From Aegilops tauschii subsp. strangulata (lineage: Eukaryota; Streptophyta; Magnoliopsida; Poales; Poaceae): 64,000 bases of DNA. Of this stretch, positions 24,089 to 35,862 are shown piece by piece. The stretch spans positions 158,535,148-158,599,147 of the forward strand of contig NC_053040.3 of NCBI RefSeq assembly GCF_002575655.3. The letters are read 5' to 3'. The position numbers and the translations under genes were made by a program. The notes under the pieces are model-generated. The model searched no databases and was not told where the DNA came from. It saw only the letters and a program-made list of their open reading frames with translations. Position 1 is the first letter of the stretch; the number at the start of each line of letters is the position of its first letter.

Positions 24089-25495
24089 GCATGTACACGT
24101 ATGTACAGCAGCAAGTGTTCAAGAAAGAAAATACGACCACATACGTACATACGGGCAGGGTCTCGAACGCCTACTCGCGCATACGTACGGCCAGGGCTCG
24201 TGTACATGGTTGGGTCGGAACGGAGAAACTGTGTCGTCGTCGTGTTCATGGGGAGCCAACCGGCTGGGTCAGAACGGAATGCGTCGTCGTGTTCATCGGA
24301 GGGCTTGGACGGAACAACCAATGGAAACGAGGCCTGGCATACCGCAGAACGGAGGAAACGGCCTTTTGTTCGACCAGCCACGTTCGAAATGGTATCCTGT
24401 TCATCGGGAGGGGTCTGGCGTACCGCAAAACGGAGGAAACGGACCTCCTACGGTCGAAACAGGGGTCCTGTTGATCGGGAGGGGTTTGGCGTACCGCAAA
24501 ACGGAGGAAACGGACTTGTGTTGGAGCGCTACGGTCGAAACGGGGGTCCTGTTCATCGGGAGGGGTGTGGCGTACCGCAAAACGGGACTCCACGGGATAC
24601 TGTTCATCTCCACCGTCGACCCCCTCCAGCCTCCACGGGCTACTGTTCATCCACCGTCGAGCTCCTCCAGCCTCCACCTGCGACTGTTCATCCACGGGCT
24701 CCTGTTCATCCAGCCTCCACCGCGCGCTACTCCACCGGCTACTGTTCAACCAGCCCTCTCCACGGGCTACTGTTCATCCAGCCCTCCACCATCCACTGTT
24801 CATCCAGTCCTCCACGGGGTGGTCCTGTTCATCTAGCCCTCCACGGGGTCCTGTTCATCCAGCCCCAACCGGCTCGATTGATCGGGGTCCTGTTCATCCA
24901 GAGGTAACACCACAGGGTCCTGTTGATCCACCCCCACCGGGAACTGTTCATCCAAACCCCCCAGCAACACTCACTGTTCATCCAGAGGCAGCATCGATCG
25001 CCTTTAGTTAGCAGCAGTAGCGACGGAATCGCTCGATCGGGTTCAGTTAACAGCCATCGATCGATCGCTCGGGTTCAGTAACGCGTAGCCTGCAGTGCAA
25101 TCGCTCGGGTTCAGTTAGAGCCCAATGCCTCGCTCGGGTTCAGTTAGAGCCCAACGCCTCGCACCCACGTGCGTGCGTGTACGAGAGAAACGCGCATCGC
25201 TCGGCCCCGACCACCCACCGTAACCGGGAACACCCCGATATTTTCCTCGCCCTCGCTTCTACCACGGTTTTTCCGTCATGGACGGCCCAAAGAATGTCAT
25301 GCAGCTGCGTCTCCGGCCCGCCCAGGACGAAAAGCCCATTTTCTGTCATGATTTTTTGTCATAGAAGTAGGATCCCACCACATCTATGATGTTACCGGGT
25401 TTTGTCACAATTATCGTCATAGGAGTGTCATAAGTATGACAGAAAAAAAATTCATTCGGCCCAAAATGTCATGGATGTGTCCTTTTTTTGTAGTG
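24089..25495. mobile_element. Right end of a CACTA DNA transposon
   Basis: The segment ends TTTTTTGTAGTG at 25495, that is CACTACAAAAAAA on the minus strand, a CACTA terminus. The last 150 bp has repeated short GTCAT/ATGAC motifs. Further in are ~75 bp tandem units (about 24340-24590), about 18 copies of TGTTCATC or close variants (24243-24985), and four copies of a TCGCTCGGGTTCAGT unit (25027-25165). Such subterminal repeats are typical of CACTA elements, where they bind the transposase accessory protein. The left end and transposase are not seen. The 6564 element is inserted in it or in its flank. Confidence 0.65.
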
Positions 25496-27504
25496 TTTTC
25501 CTCAAGCAATTCAGTTGACAAACTGAAAGTGATAAAGAAAAACTTTTACAAACTCTGTTTGCTCTGGTTGTTGTAAATATGTAAAGCCAGCATTCAAGTT
25601 TTCAGCAAAGATTATGAACTAACCATATTCACAATAACATTTAGGTCTCATGTTTACTCATATCAATGGCATAATCAACTAGCGAGCAATAATAATAAAT
25701 CTCGGATGACAACACTTTCTCAAAACAATCATAATATGATATAACAAGATGGTATCTCGCTAGCCCTTTCTGAGACCGCAAAACATAAATGCAGAGCACC
25801 TATGAAGATCAAGGACTGACTAAACATTGTAATTCATGGGAAAAGAGATCCAGTCATAGTCATACCCAATATAAATTAATAGTAATGGATGCAAATGACA
25901 GCGGTGCTCTCCAGCTGGTGCTTTTTAATAAGAGGATGATGACTCAACATAAAAGTAAATAGACAGACCCTTCGCAGAGGGAAGCAGGGATTTGCAGAGG
26001 TGCCAGAGCTCGATTTTTGAAATAGAGATAAATAATATTTTGAGCGGCATACTTTCATTGTCAACATAACAACCGAGAGATCTCGATATCTTCCATGCTA
26101 CACACATTATAGGCAGTTCCCAAACAGAATGGTAAATTTTATACTCCCCCTCCACCAACAAGCATCAATCCATGGCTTGCCCGAAACAACGGGTGCCTCC
26201 AACTAACAATAGTCCCGGGGGAGTTTTGTTTGCAATTATTTTGATTTGATTTGCTTAGAGCATGGGACTGGGCATCCCGGTGACCAGCCATTTTCTCGTG
26301 AGTGAGGAGCGGAGTCCACTCCTCTTGAGAATAACCCACCTAGCATGGAAGATACTGACAGCCCTAGTTGATACATGAGCTATTCGAGCATGCAAAATAG
26401 AATTTCATTTGAAGGTTTAGAGTTTGGCACATACAAATTTACTTGGAACGGCAGGTAGATACCGCATATAGGAAGGTATGCTGGACTCATATGGAATAAC
26501 TTTGGGGTTTATGGAAGTGGATGCACAAGCAGTATTCCCGTTTAGTACAAGTGAAGGCTAGAAAAAGACTGGGAAGCGACCAACTAGAGAGCGACAACAG
26601 TCATGAACATGCATTAAAATTAATAAACATTGAGTGCAAGCATGAGTAGGATATAATCCACCATGAACATAAATATCGTGGAGGCTATGTTGATTTTGTT
26701 TCAACTACATGCGTGAACATGTGCCAAGTCAAGTCACTCGAATCATTCAAAGGAGGATACCACCCTATCATACCACATCACAACCATTTCAATAGCATGT
26801 TGGCACGCAAGGTAAACCATTATAAACTCATAGCAAATTAAGCATGGCATAAGCAACTATAATCTCTAATTGTCATTGCAAACATGTTTCATTCATATAG
26901 GCTGAATCAGGAACGATGAACTAATCATATTTACAAAAACAAGAGAGGTTGAGTTCATACCAGCTTTTCTCATCTCAATCAGTCCATCATATATCGTCAT
27001 TGTTGCCTTTCACTTGCACGACCAATGATGTGAATAATAATAATAGTGCACGTGCATTGGACTAAGCTGGAATCTGGAGGCATCTGACACACAGGAGAAG
27101 ACAAGATAATATGGGCTCTTATTAAATCAACAATAATGCATATAAGATCCACTTCAACATTTTCGTTATGGTATTGTCCTCTCGACCCCCAAAGAACAAG
27201 AAAAGAAATAAAACTATTTACACGGGAAAGCTCCCAACAAGCAAAAGAAGAACGAGAAATCTTTTTGGATTTTCTTTTTAATTATTACTACTACAGGCAT
27301 GGAAAGTAAACTATCTAAAAGCTACAACTAATTTTTTTATTTTTCTTAAGGTTATTCAAACACACAAGAAGAAAGCGAGAAAAAGAAAATAACTAGCATG
27401 GATAGTACAATGAAAATTATGAGCACCGACAACTATAATGAGTGTGTGAACATGAATGTAATGTCGGTGAGAAATATGCACTCCCCCAAGCTTAGGCTTT
27501 TGGC
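25496..27504 (-). other. 3' noncoding region of the Athila-like element
   Basis: No gene is visible in these 2 kb. The purine-type motif CCCCCAAGCTTAGG occurs at 27483-27496 just downstream of the late ORF. The sequence ends abruptly at the CACTA terminus. Confidence 0.4.
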
Positions 27505-28610
27505 CTAAGTTGGTCTATGGCCACGGCTGGCCTGGTGGATATCCAAAGTTGTAGTTGGGGTTGTACTGTGAAGGAGCCTCGGGGTGCCACTAGTTGGCAA
27601 TCTCCTCCGGATCCCACTGGTAAACAAACTAACGGTGAGGATCAGGTTGTGGCTCCGGCTCTGGCTCTGTAGCTGGTCTGAGGTCCTGGTAGGCATGAAA
27701 TGCCTCCGGCAGAACAAGATACTTTCCTGAAGATAAGTCAAACAAAGAAGGAGCAGGCAAAGTAATAGTCTCAGGGTGATTTTTATCAAATATCAGTCTG
27801 TAGTTAAGCATCTTTTTCTTATTCTTAACAATAAAATCATGTGCTACCATACTCTTATAGTCTAGAAAAAGGGGGCAGCAACTTTTCTTCTTTCTCGTAA
27901 TGCCTAATAGGTATGTTAAAGTGTGCAACGAGGCACGAGGCGAAGATACCTCCCAAGATGGGACCTTTCGTACGGTTCAGATTTAACCGCTTGGAAACAA
28001 TAACGCCTAGACTAAAAGAGTTATCACGAAACAAGGCATGGCCCAAAATAACAATAATAGGGGCTCTAAGGTTTCCACAGTTTCCGCAACCAATTAAACA
28101 TCTACTAGCAAATATCGCAAAGTAACGCAGAACCGGAAAATGTATGCTAGTAATTCTTGCATCGGAAACTTTCCTTGTTTCCCCTACAGCAATCATATCA
28201 ATAAACCCTTCCACATCATTACGATGTGGTTCTTCTAAGCTGCCTGTAAAGTGTATCTTACAGACCCGACAGAAATCAAAAAGGGACATCTCCTTATACT
28301 CATCATATAAATAAAAATCCACCGAAGGTGGTGATCTCCTAGCATGGAAATGAAAATTTTGCACAAAAATATTAGTGAGTAGGAGATACTGTTCGTGCTG
28401 GTCGCGGAGGAACTCGGTGAGGCCCGCATTCTCAGTCAAAGAATAAAAATCATCATGAATCCCGGCTGCTGTCAAGAACTCATCACAAGGCCATTCACAC
28501 GGCAGAACCTCCGCGGTGCGAGGAAGATTATATTTGGGCCTCTTATCCTCTTCACTTTGTTTATCCTTCGAGCTTCGGCTCGAAGAGCCCCTCAATAATC
28601 TCTTCATCAT
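27505..28610 (-). pseudogene. Late Athila-type ORF (ORF-1/env-position)
   Basis: It starts at ATG 28610 (MMKRLLRGSSSRSSKDKQ) and is open to 27855. The reading then shifts frame near 27870 and continues coding-like to about 27630 and beyond (DLRPATEPEPEPQPDP). It contains RYFAIFASRCLIGCGNCGNL and GGIFASCLVAHFNIPIRHYE. I relate it to the plant 'Arabidopsis retrotransposon ORF-1' (ATHILA, PF03078) family, which sits after pol in Athila elements. Its role is unproven; no membrane segment is convincing. One frameshift breaks it. Confidence 0.6.
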
Positions 28611-29388
28611 TTTTTGAAAATTTCTGAAATTTTTAGTAACTCAAAATAAAAGTGAACCAAACTCAACAAAATTGATAGCAACTACTCTCACAAGTGCCTA
28701 GAGACTATATCATGCATTAGAACTACTTGGGACCATATAAATTTGACATGCAAGCTCAAGAAAAGGGTCACCTAGGCAGCAAAAATTTGCAATGAATAAT
28801 GCACTGGAACAAAAACTAATTGGACCATTGGAGGAGTCACATACCAAAGAACAATCCCCCAAAGCAGTTTTGTGAGTGGAGCTTTGAGCAAGGAGATCAA
28901 AAATCGCAGCAAGATGAGCTAGAACTCATGCTTGAGCTGGTTGGTGATTTTTTTTGGAGGAAGAAGGAGTGTGTGGTGGCTGGAATAAGTGGAGGGGGGC
29001 CACCAGGGGCCCACGAGGTAGGGGGCGCACCTAGGGGGTGGGCGCGCCCTGGACCCTCGTGGCCAGGTGCTTGCTCCCCCTGATGTGTTCCCAGTGCCAA
29101 ATATTCTCAAATATTCTAGAAAAAATGATATTTCATTTTCAGGGCATTTGGAGAACTTTTATTTTTGGGGTATTTTTTATTGCACGGATAATTCAGAAAA
29201 CTAACAGAAAATACTATTTTTGCTTTATTTAATCTAAATAACAGAAAGTAAAAGGAGGGTACAGAAGGTTGTGCTTTCTAACTTCATCCATCTCATGCTT
29301 ATCAAAAGGAATCCACCAACAAGGTTGATCAAGTCTTGTTAACAAACTCATTCCGAATCGCATGAAACCGGAGAAATTTTGAATAACA
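28611..29388 (-). other. Spacer where pol is missing
   Basis: This 0.8 kb joins the protease stop to the late ORF with no RT or integrase remains. It contains a GC-rich block at about 28995-29065 (GGGCCCACGAGG ... GGGCGCGCCC) of the kind otherwise found in the LTRs of this group. Confidence 0.5.
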
Positions 29389-32132
29389 CTAGGTTACCTC
29401 AACGAGGATATGCACATCCCCAACAATAAGAATATCACATTTCTTCTTGACAGCAGGAAGAGGAAATTCAAAACCTCCAATAATAATCGATGGAATTTTT
29501 CCAATAGAATTGATACTGTGGACTTGAGGTTGTTTCCTCGGAAGGTGTACCGTATGCTCATTTCCATTAACATGAAAAGTGACGTTGCCTTTGTTGCAAT
29601 CAACAACAGCCCCTGCAGTATTCAAAAAGGGTCTACCAAGGATAATCGACATACTATCATCCTCGGGAATATCAAGAATAACAAAGTCCGTTAAAATAGT
29701 AATGTTTGCAACCACAACAGGTACATCCTCACAAATACTGACAAGTATAGCGGTTGATTTATCAGCCATTTGCAAAGATATTTCAGTAGGTGTCAACTTA
29801 TTCAAATCAAGTCTACGATATAAAGAGAGAGGCATAACACTAACACCGGCTCCAAGATCACATAAAGCAGTTCTAACATAGTTTCTTTTAATGGAACATG
29901 GTATAGTAGGTACTCCTGGATCTCCTAGTTTCTTAGGTATTCCACCCTTAAAAGTATAATTAGCAAGCATGGTGGAAATTTCAGCTTCCGGTATCTTTCT
30001 CTTATTTGTAACAATATCCTTCATATACTTAGCATAAGGATTCATTTTAAGCATATCAGTAAAACGCATACGCAAAAAGATAGGTGTAATCATTTCAGCA
30101 AAGCGCTCAAAATCCTCATCATCCGTTTCCTTGGATGGTTTGGGAGGAAAGGGCATGGGTTTCTGAACCCATGGTTCTCTTTCTTTACCGTGCTTCCTAG
30201 CAACGAAGTCTCTCTTATCATAACGTTGATTCTTTGATTGTGGGTTATCAAGATCAACAGCAGGTTCAATCTCTACATCATTATTATTGCTAGGTTGAGC
30301 ATCAACATGAACATCATCATTGACATTATCACTAGGTTCATGTTCATCACCAGATTGTGTTTCAGCATCAGAAATAGAAATATCATTGGGATTCTCAGGT
30401 GTGTCAGCAATAGGTTCACTAGAAGCATGCAAAGTCCTATCATTTTTCTTTTTCTTCTTTTTAGAGGTACTAGGTGCATCAACATTAGTTCTCTGAGAAT
30501 CTTGCTCAATTCTCTTAGGGTGGCCCTCAGGATACAAGGGTTCCTGAGTCATTTTACCCCCTCTAGTCATAACTCTAATAGCATTATCATTCTTCTTATT
30601 ATTTAATTCCTTGAGCAAATCATTTTGAGTTTTAAGCACTTGTTCTACTTGAGTGGTAACCATAGAAGCATGTTTACACATATAATCACTCAAGTGTTCA
30701 ATCATATAAGCATTGCGTTTCAATTGTCTACCAACATAAGCATTGAAGTTTTCTTGTTTAACAATAAAATTATCAAACTCATCTAAGCATTGGCTAGCAA
30801 ACTTATAACGAGGAATATCACCTTCATCAAATCTGTAGAGAGAATTTACCTTTACTACCTGTGTCGGGTTATCAAGACCATGTATTTCTTCAATAGGTGG
30901 CAAATTAAGACCATGTATTTTTTCAATAGGAGGTAAATTCTTAACATCTTCAGCTTTAATACCTTTTTCTTTCATAGATTTCTTTGCCTCTTGCATATCT
31001 TCAGGACTGAGAAATAGAATACCCCTTTTCTTCGGAGTTGCCTTAGGAGTTGGTTCAGGAAGTGTCCAATTATTCTCATTAGTCAACATATTATTCAATA
31101 GCAATTCAGCTTGATCAACTGTTCTTTCCCTGAAAACACAACCAGCACAACTGTCCACGTGTTCTCTGGAAGCATCGGTTAGTCCATTATAAAAGATATC
31201 AAGTATTTCATTTTTCTTGAGAGGATGATCAGGCAAAGCATTAAGTAATTGGAGAAGCCTCCCCCAAGATTGTGGGAGACTCTCTTCTTCAATTTGCAAA
31301 AAATTATATATTTCCCTTAAGGCAGCTTGTTTCTTATGAGCGGGGAAATATTTAGCAGAGAAGTAATAAATCATATCCTGGGGACTACGCACACAACCAG
31401 TATCAAGAGAATTAAACCATATCTTAGCATCACCCTTTAATGAGAACGGAAATAATTTAAGGATATAGTAGTAGCGAGTTTTCTCATCATTAGGAACGGG
31501 GTGGCTATATCATTTAATTTAGTAAGATGTGCCACAACAGTTTCAGATTCATAGCCATAGAAAGGATCAGATTCAACCAAAGTAATTATCTCAGTATCAA
31601 CAGAGAAATCATAATCCTTATCAGTAACACAGATAGGTGAAGTAGCAAAAGCAGGGTCATATTTCATTCTAGCATTCAAAGATTTTTCTTTCAGCTTAGC
31701 TAATAATTTCTTAAGATCACTCCTATCATTCCAAGCAAGAAAGTCTCTAGCAGTTTCTTCATCCATAACATAACCCTCAGGCACAACAGGCAATTCATAT
31801 CTAGGGGGAGAATCTTCATCATCACTTTCATCAATATTATCAGTTTCAATAATTTCATTCTCTCTAGCCCTAGCAAGTTGTTCATCAAGAAATTCACCTA
31901 GTGGCACAGTAGTATCAAGCATAGAAGTAGTTTCATCATAAGTATCATGCATAGCAGATGTTGCATCATCAATAACATGTGACATATCAGAATTAATAGC
32001 AGAAGCAGGTTTAGGTGTCGCAAGCTTACTCAAAATAGAAGGTGAATCAAGTGCAGAGCTAGATGGCAGTTCCTTACCTCCCCTCGTAGTTGAGGGAAAA
32101 ATCTTAGTTCTTTCGTCTTTCAAGTTCCTCAT
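29389..32132 (-). pseudogene. Gag-protease polyprotein of the Athila-like element
   Basis: It starts at ATG 32132 (MRNLKDERTKIF). A single-base loss near 31497 shifts frame; the second frame (to 29389) continues the gag capsid region (LKGDAKIWFNSLDTG, then REIYNFLQIEEESLPQSW). Two copies of (N)LPPIE(K/E)IHGL lie near 30890-30940. A lysine run precedes an acidic linker. The aspartic protease is near 29840 with ALCDLGAGVSVMP and the flap-like SIILGRPFL, followed by a basic tail. No zinc knuckle is seen. Protease residues look intact; only the frameshift prevents full translation. Confidence 0.8.
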
Positions 32133-32181
32133 AGTGATCAGCAGATATAAATCCCAAGTGACTCAAAGGATAGAGCTATGC

Positions 32182-32199
32182 TCCCCGGCAACGGTGCCA
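32182..32199 (-). other. Primer binding site of the Athila-like element
   Basis: The minus strand reads TGGCACCGTTGCCGGGGA, 11 nt after the 5' LTR end. It is one base from the site in the elements at 43510 and 52559. Confidence 0.75.
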
Positions 32200-32210
32200 G
32201 AAAATAGTCT

Positions 32211-33612
32211 TGGTAACCCACAAGTATAGGGGATCGCAACAGTTTTCGAGGGTAGAGTATTCAACCCAAATTTATTGATTCGACACAAGGGGAGCCAAAG
32301 AATATTCTCAAGTATTAGCAGTTGAGTTGTCAATTCAACCACACCTGGATAACTTAGTATCTGCAGCAAATTATTTAGTAGCAAAGTAGTATGGAAGTAA
32401 CGGTAATGGTGGCAAAAGTAACAGTGATAGTTTTGTAGTAATTGTGACAGTGGCAACGGTAAAGTAACTAAGCAAAGAGCAATATGTGAAAAGCTCGTAC
32501 GCATTGGATCGGTGATGGAGAATTATGTCGGATGCGATTCCTCATGCAATAGTTATAACATAGGGTGACACAGAACTAGCTCCAATTCATCAATGTAATG
32601 TAGGCATGTATTCCGAATATAGTCATACGTGCTTATGGAAAAGAAATTGCATGACATCTTTTGTCCTACCCTCCCGTGGCAGCGGGGTCCTATTGGAAAC
32701 TAAGGGATATTAAGGCCTCCTTTTAATAGAGTACCGGACCAAAGCATTAACACTTAGTGAATACATGAACTCCTCAAACTACGGTCATTATCGGTAATGG
32801 TCCCGATTATTGTCACTTTGGGGTTAACGGATCATAACACATAATAGGCGACTATAGACTTGCAAGATAGGATCAAGAACTCACATATATTCATGAAAAC
32901 ATAATAGGTTCAGATCTGAAATCATGGCACTCGGGCCCTAGTGACAAGCATTAAGCATAGCAAAGTCGTAGCAACATCAATCTCAGAACATAGTGGATAC
33001 TAGGGATCAAACCCTAACATAACTAACTCGATTACATGGTAAATCTCATCCAACCCATCACCGTCCAGCAAGCCTATGATGGAATTACTCACGCATGGCG
33101 GTGAGCATCATGAAATTGGTGATGGAGGAAGGTTGATGATGACGATGGCGACGGATTCCCCTCTCCGGAGCCCCGAACGGACTCCAGATCAGCCCTCCCG
33201 AGAGAGATTAGGGCTTGGCGGCGGCTCCGTGTCATAAAACGCGATGAATCCTTCTCTCGGATTTTTTCTTCCCGAACATGAATATATAGAGTTGGAGTTG
33301 AGATCGGTGGAGCACCAGGGGGCCCACGAGGCAGGGGGCACGCCCAGGGGGGTAGGCGCACACCCACCCTCGTGGACAGGGTGTGGGCCCCCTGGCCTTG
33401 ATTCTGTCGCCAGTATTTTTTATTAATTCCAAAATTATTCTCCGTGAAGTTTCAGGTCATTTCGAGAACTTCTATTTCTGCACAAAAATAACACCATGGC
33501 AATTCTGCTGAAAACAGCGTCAGTCCGGGTTAGTTCTATTCAAATCATGCAAGTTAGAGTCCAAAACAAGGGCAAAAGTGTTTGGAAAAGTAGATACGAC
33601 GGAGACGTATCA
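32211..33612 (-). repeat. 5' LTR of the Athila-like element
   Basis: It is 1402 bp; on the minus strand it begins TGATACGTCTCCGTCG and ends GGGTTACCA. A TATA-like TATATATT (minus) lies at 33282-33289. A GC-rich palindromic block lies at about 33310-33380, upstream of TATA in element orientation. Confidence 0.75.
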
Positions 33613-34169
33613 ACAAGCCATCACAATAATGTAACCAGTCAAGTGCTGCTCTAAGCAAGCATAGTTGCACATGCAAATTCAACTATCTTGTTAAATGCTC
33701 TACAGGTCTTCTAAATTGCTCGACAGATAAAAACAACGCAAAATACTTCATGAAAGAACAAAATCATTACATTGTACTAGTACTGAAACAGAAACAGGAA
33801 CAAACCGAGCATTGGCTCCCATGCAGATCGGGAATACAACAATACAATATCAAAAATAATCTATTAGAATACATAGAAATTCCATGCAGATGAGCAATTC
33901 CATAATACATTTTTTTTGAAGAGTTGCATATCACAATAAAAATAGATATAATGTTTAATTGCCCTAGGCCAAAACAGTATAGTAAAGAATACAAACATAC
34001 AAGGCATGGATCTATCTAGCAAACCTTTTTAAGAACAAATCACATCAAGACATGGACAGTAAAGGCAATCCTTTTAGAAGGCTTGGACTGCATATACAAG
34101 TTGATCATGGAACTAACATTGTTTAGCTTATGCAGGGTAGACATAAATAACAGAGTTTAGCTTATGCAC
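33613..34169. other. Spacer downstream of the HSP90 fragment
   Basis: AT-rich, without recognisable genes. If the HSP90 exon belonged to a transcribed chimeric gene, this would be its intron or 3' side. Confidence 0.3.
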
Positions 34170-34337
34170 GATGGTCCCGAGGTTGTTGACAAGGTCTGAC
34201 TTGGTCATGCCAATGCCGCTGTCGACGATCGTGAGCGTGGTGGTCGCTTTGTCGGGGATGATGTGGATGAAGAGCTCAGGCTGCGCATCGAGCTTACTCT
34301 TGTCCATGAGGCTCTCGAACCTGATCTTGTCCAAGGC
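34170..34337 (-). pseudogene. HSP90 N-terminal ATPase-domain exon fragment
   Basis: Fifty-six codons match cytosolic HSP90: [20 protein letters not shown] through [20 protein letters not shown]. They include the DxGxG nucleotide-binding motif (DSGIG) of the GHKL ATPase fold. The match begins directly after TTTTTGCAG (acceptor-like) and ends directly before GTGCATAAG (donor-like), so it looks like one exon, phase 0 at both ends. Neither the preceding HSP90 sequence nor the following ARSGTKEF region is present. It is a captured or relic fragment, not a functional chaperone. The parent residue at LMDK is probably Thr. Confidence 0.75.
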
Positions 34338-35023
34338 CTGCAAAAATCACACCTGCAAACACACCACGTCAGCCCAGGAACAAATCTCGCACACCACGAA
34401 TCAAACCGTGAGTCAACGGATCATGGCAGAATCTAATGCCTAGTGTTCAGGCATAAATAAATTATAAAATTATCAATGCTGCTTCACTGAAACTAAGAAG
34501 CGGAAACTAGAGTACAAAATAGTAACCAAAAAAGTTACTTATATCCCTAAGTAATGGTATATGTTAAAAACTAACAAACAGGACCTGTTCGGCTATTCCA
34601 TTGTTTTCCATTTGGTTTCAACAAAGTGCTGTGAAACTCCTGAGAAATGTTCACAACCTGAATTAACTACACTTTTTCTCATTGAGGTGAACACATCAAC
34701 AGTTTAATCAACAACCACATACTTTACTATAGAATGTTTCTTCTGTCTGCATAGCTTAAAGGCGGAACCATGTAATCGAGGAATCCTCGGAGCTACTCAT
34801 CATGCATACAAGTTGAGTGTGAAGCAACCTATGCGATTATGTATCAATCACCTAAACCTAGGAATCTTTCACGTAAAGTGAGACGCCCTTAGTGGGGCGT
34901 AGGCAGCAAATCCACCATGCGCTGGATGGATTTGTACTCGGGGATCACGACACAAAAACAGAGGACGGAGAAGGGGATCGAGGCACGGGAGGGAGAGAGA
35001 TAGCGGGAGGGGGAGGCGCTCAC

Positions 35024-35330
35024 CCCAGTCCTCCATCATGGGCGGAAGTCGATGAGATCTGAAAGGCTGGCGGTTGTCGCCATGTCTGGCTTCCTCGTGT
35101 GTTGCGTGCGAGGTCGCCATGGCATCGGGCTTGTCCATGTCGTCCTCCTTGACCAGATGATCTGAAAAAAACCGCACAAACACAATGAGATTCAAGCAAG
35201 CTGAAGAAATCTAGAAGAAGGAGGGGAAGAAGAAAGGGGGGATCCATACCAGATCTCACCGGTTTCGCCATGGACGGGCTCCTCCAGCGCGCGCCACCTG
35301 CGAGGTGGCCATGGCGTCGATCTAGGGTTT
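35024..35330 (-). pseudogene. Candidate 5' exons of a chimeric gene upstream of the HSP90 fragment
   Basis: The minus strand has an ATG near 35310 (MATSQVARAGGARPW). An intron with donor GTGAGATC (from 35259) and acceptor TTTTTTTCAG (to 35162) would join it in frame to a second exon (35161-35024) ending at donor GTGAGCGCC. The joined frame is Arg/Gly-rich and not recognised. Joining to the HSP90 exon would not keep the HSP90 frame. This is a possible chimeric transcript, assembled only from splice-like signals. Confidence 0.3.
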
Positions 35331-35436
35331 TGACATGGAGAGAAGGAGAGGGTGGAGTCGAAGGCGGAGGTCGCCGGTGGGTATGAAATAGAGGATGTCG
35401 TCGGGTAGTCGAGGAGTGGGGGAGGAGGTCGCCGAC

Positions 35437-35525
35437 GGGGCTGGGGCTGGGGTTGGGGGAGTGGAGATCGGCGGCGGGGCTGGGGTTGGGGGAGTGGAGA
35501 TCGGCGGCGGGGCCGGGTTGGGGTT
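35437..35525. repeat. 33 bp G-rich tandem repeat
   Basis: A GCTGGGGTTGGGGGAGTGGA unit with a GATCGGCGGCGGG tail is repeated about 2.5 times upstream of the candidate exons. The minus-strand proline-rich frame across it is a composition effect. Confidence 0.7.
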
Positions 35526-35862
35526 GCGGGAGAGGAGAGGATGAAGGCGCGGCTCGGGAAGGAGGGTGGCGCGACCAAGCGGGAGGATGGACCTGGGGGA
35601 CCGAGGGGGGGGGAGTGGGTGAGTGGGGGTGGCGGCGGGTGAGGATCTGGGGGATCGAGGGGAGGGTGGATGGGTGGGTTAGGGTTTTTGATTCTCGGGA
35701 GATGCTCCACCGTTGGATGGGTGCGTGATGGATGGCTCAGATTGCATCCAATTTGGTGATCCGTGTGAAAGCCGTTCCTCGCGTCTCATTGGCCGGTTGT
35801 CTCGCACTTGAATCTCAAAATTTTGGACCCAAAACTCTAGTTTTTTTTAAATATAACAATGG

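Larger units (their letters stand above)
25496..33612 (-). mobile_element. Athila/Fatima-like Gypsy element, one LTR, no RT or integrase
   Basis: Element order on the minus strand is: 5' LTR 33612-32211, PBS, gag-protease, a 0.8 kb spacer, a late Athila-type ORF, and about 2 kb of noncoding DNA. Reverse transcriptase, RNase H and integrase are missing between protease and the late ORF. The 3' LTR is not present before the CACTA end at 25495, so the CACTA element probably interrupts it. The base-pair context ACAAG at 33613-33617 is the candidate target duplication. Confidence 0.7.

Noticed and set aside
24008..25011. Overlapping long frames over the first CACTA end
   Set aside because: They only translate the TGTTCATC and related tandem repeats in different phases.
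35192..35710. 172-codon proline-rich minus-strand frame
   Set aside because: It reads through the G-rich 33 bp tandem repeat; low complexity, no recognisable start context or domain.
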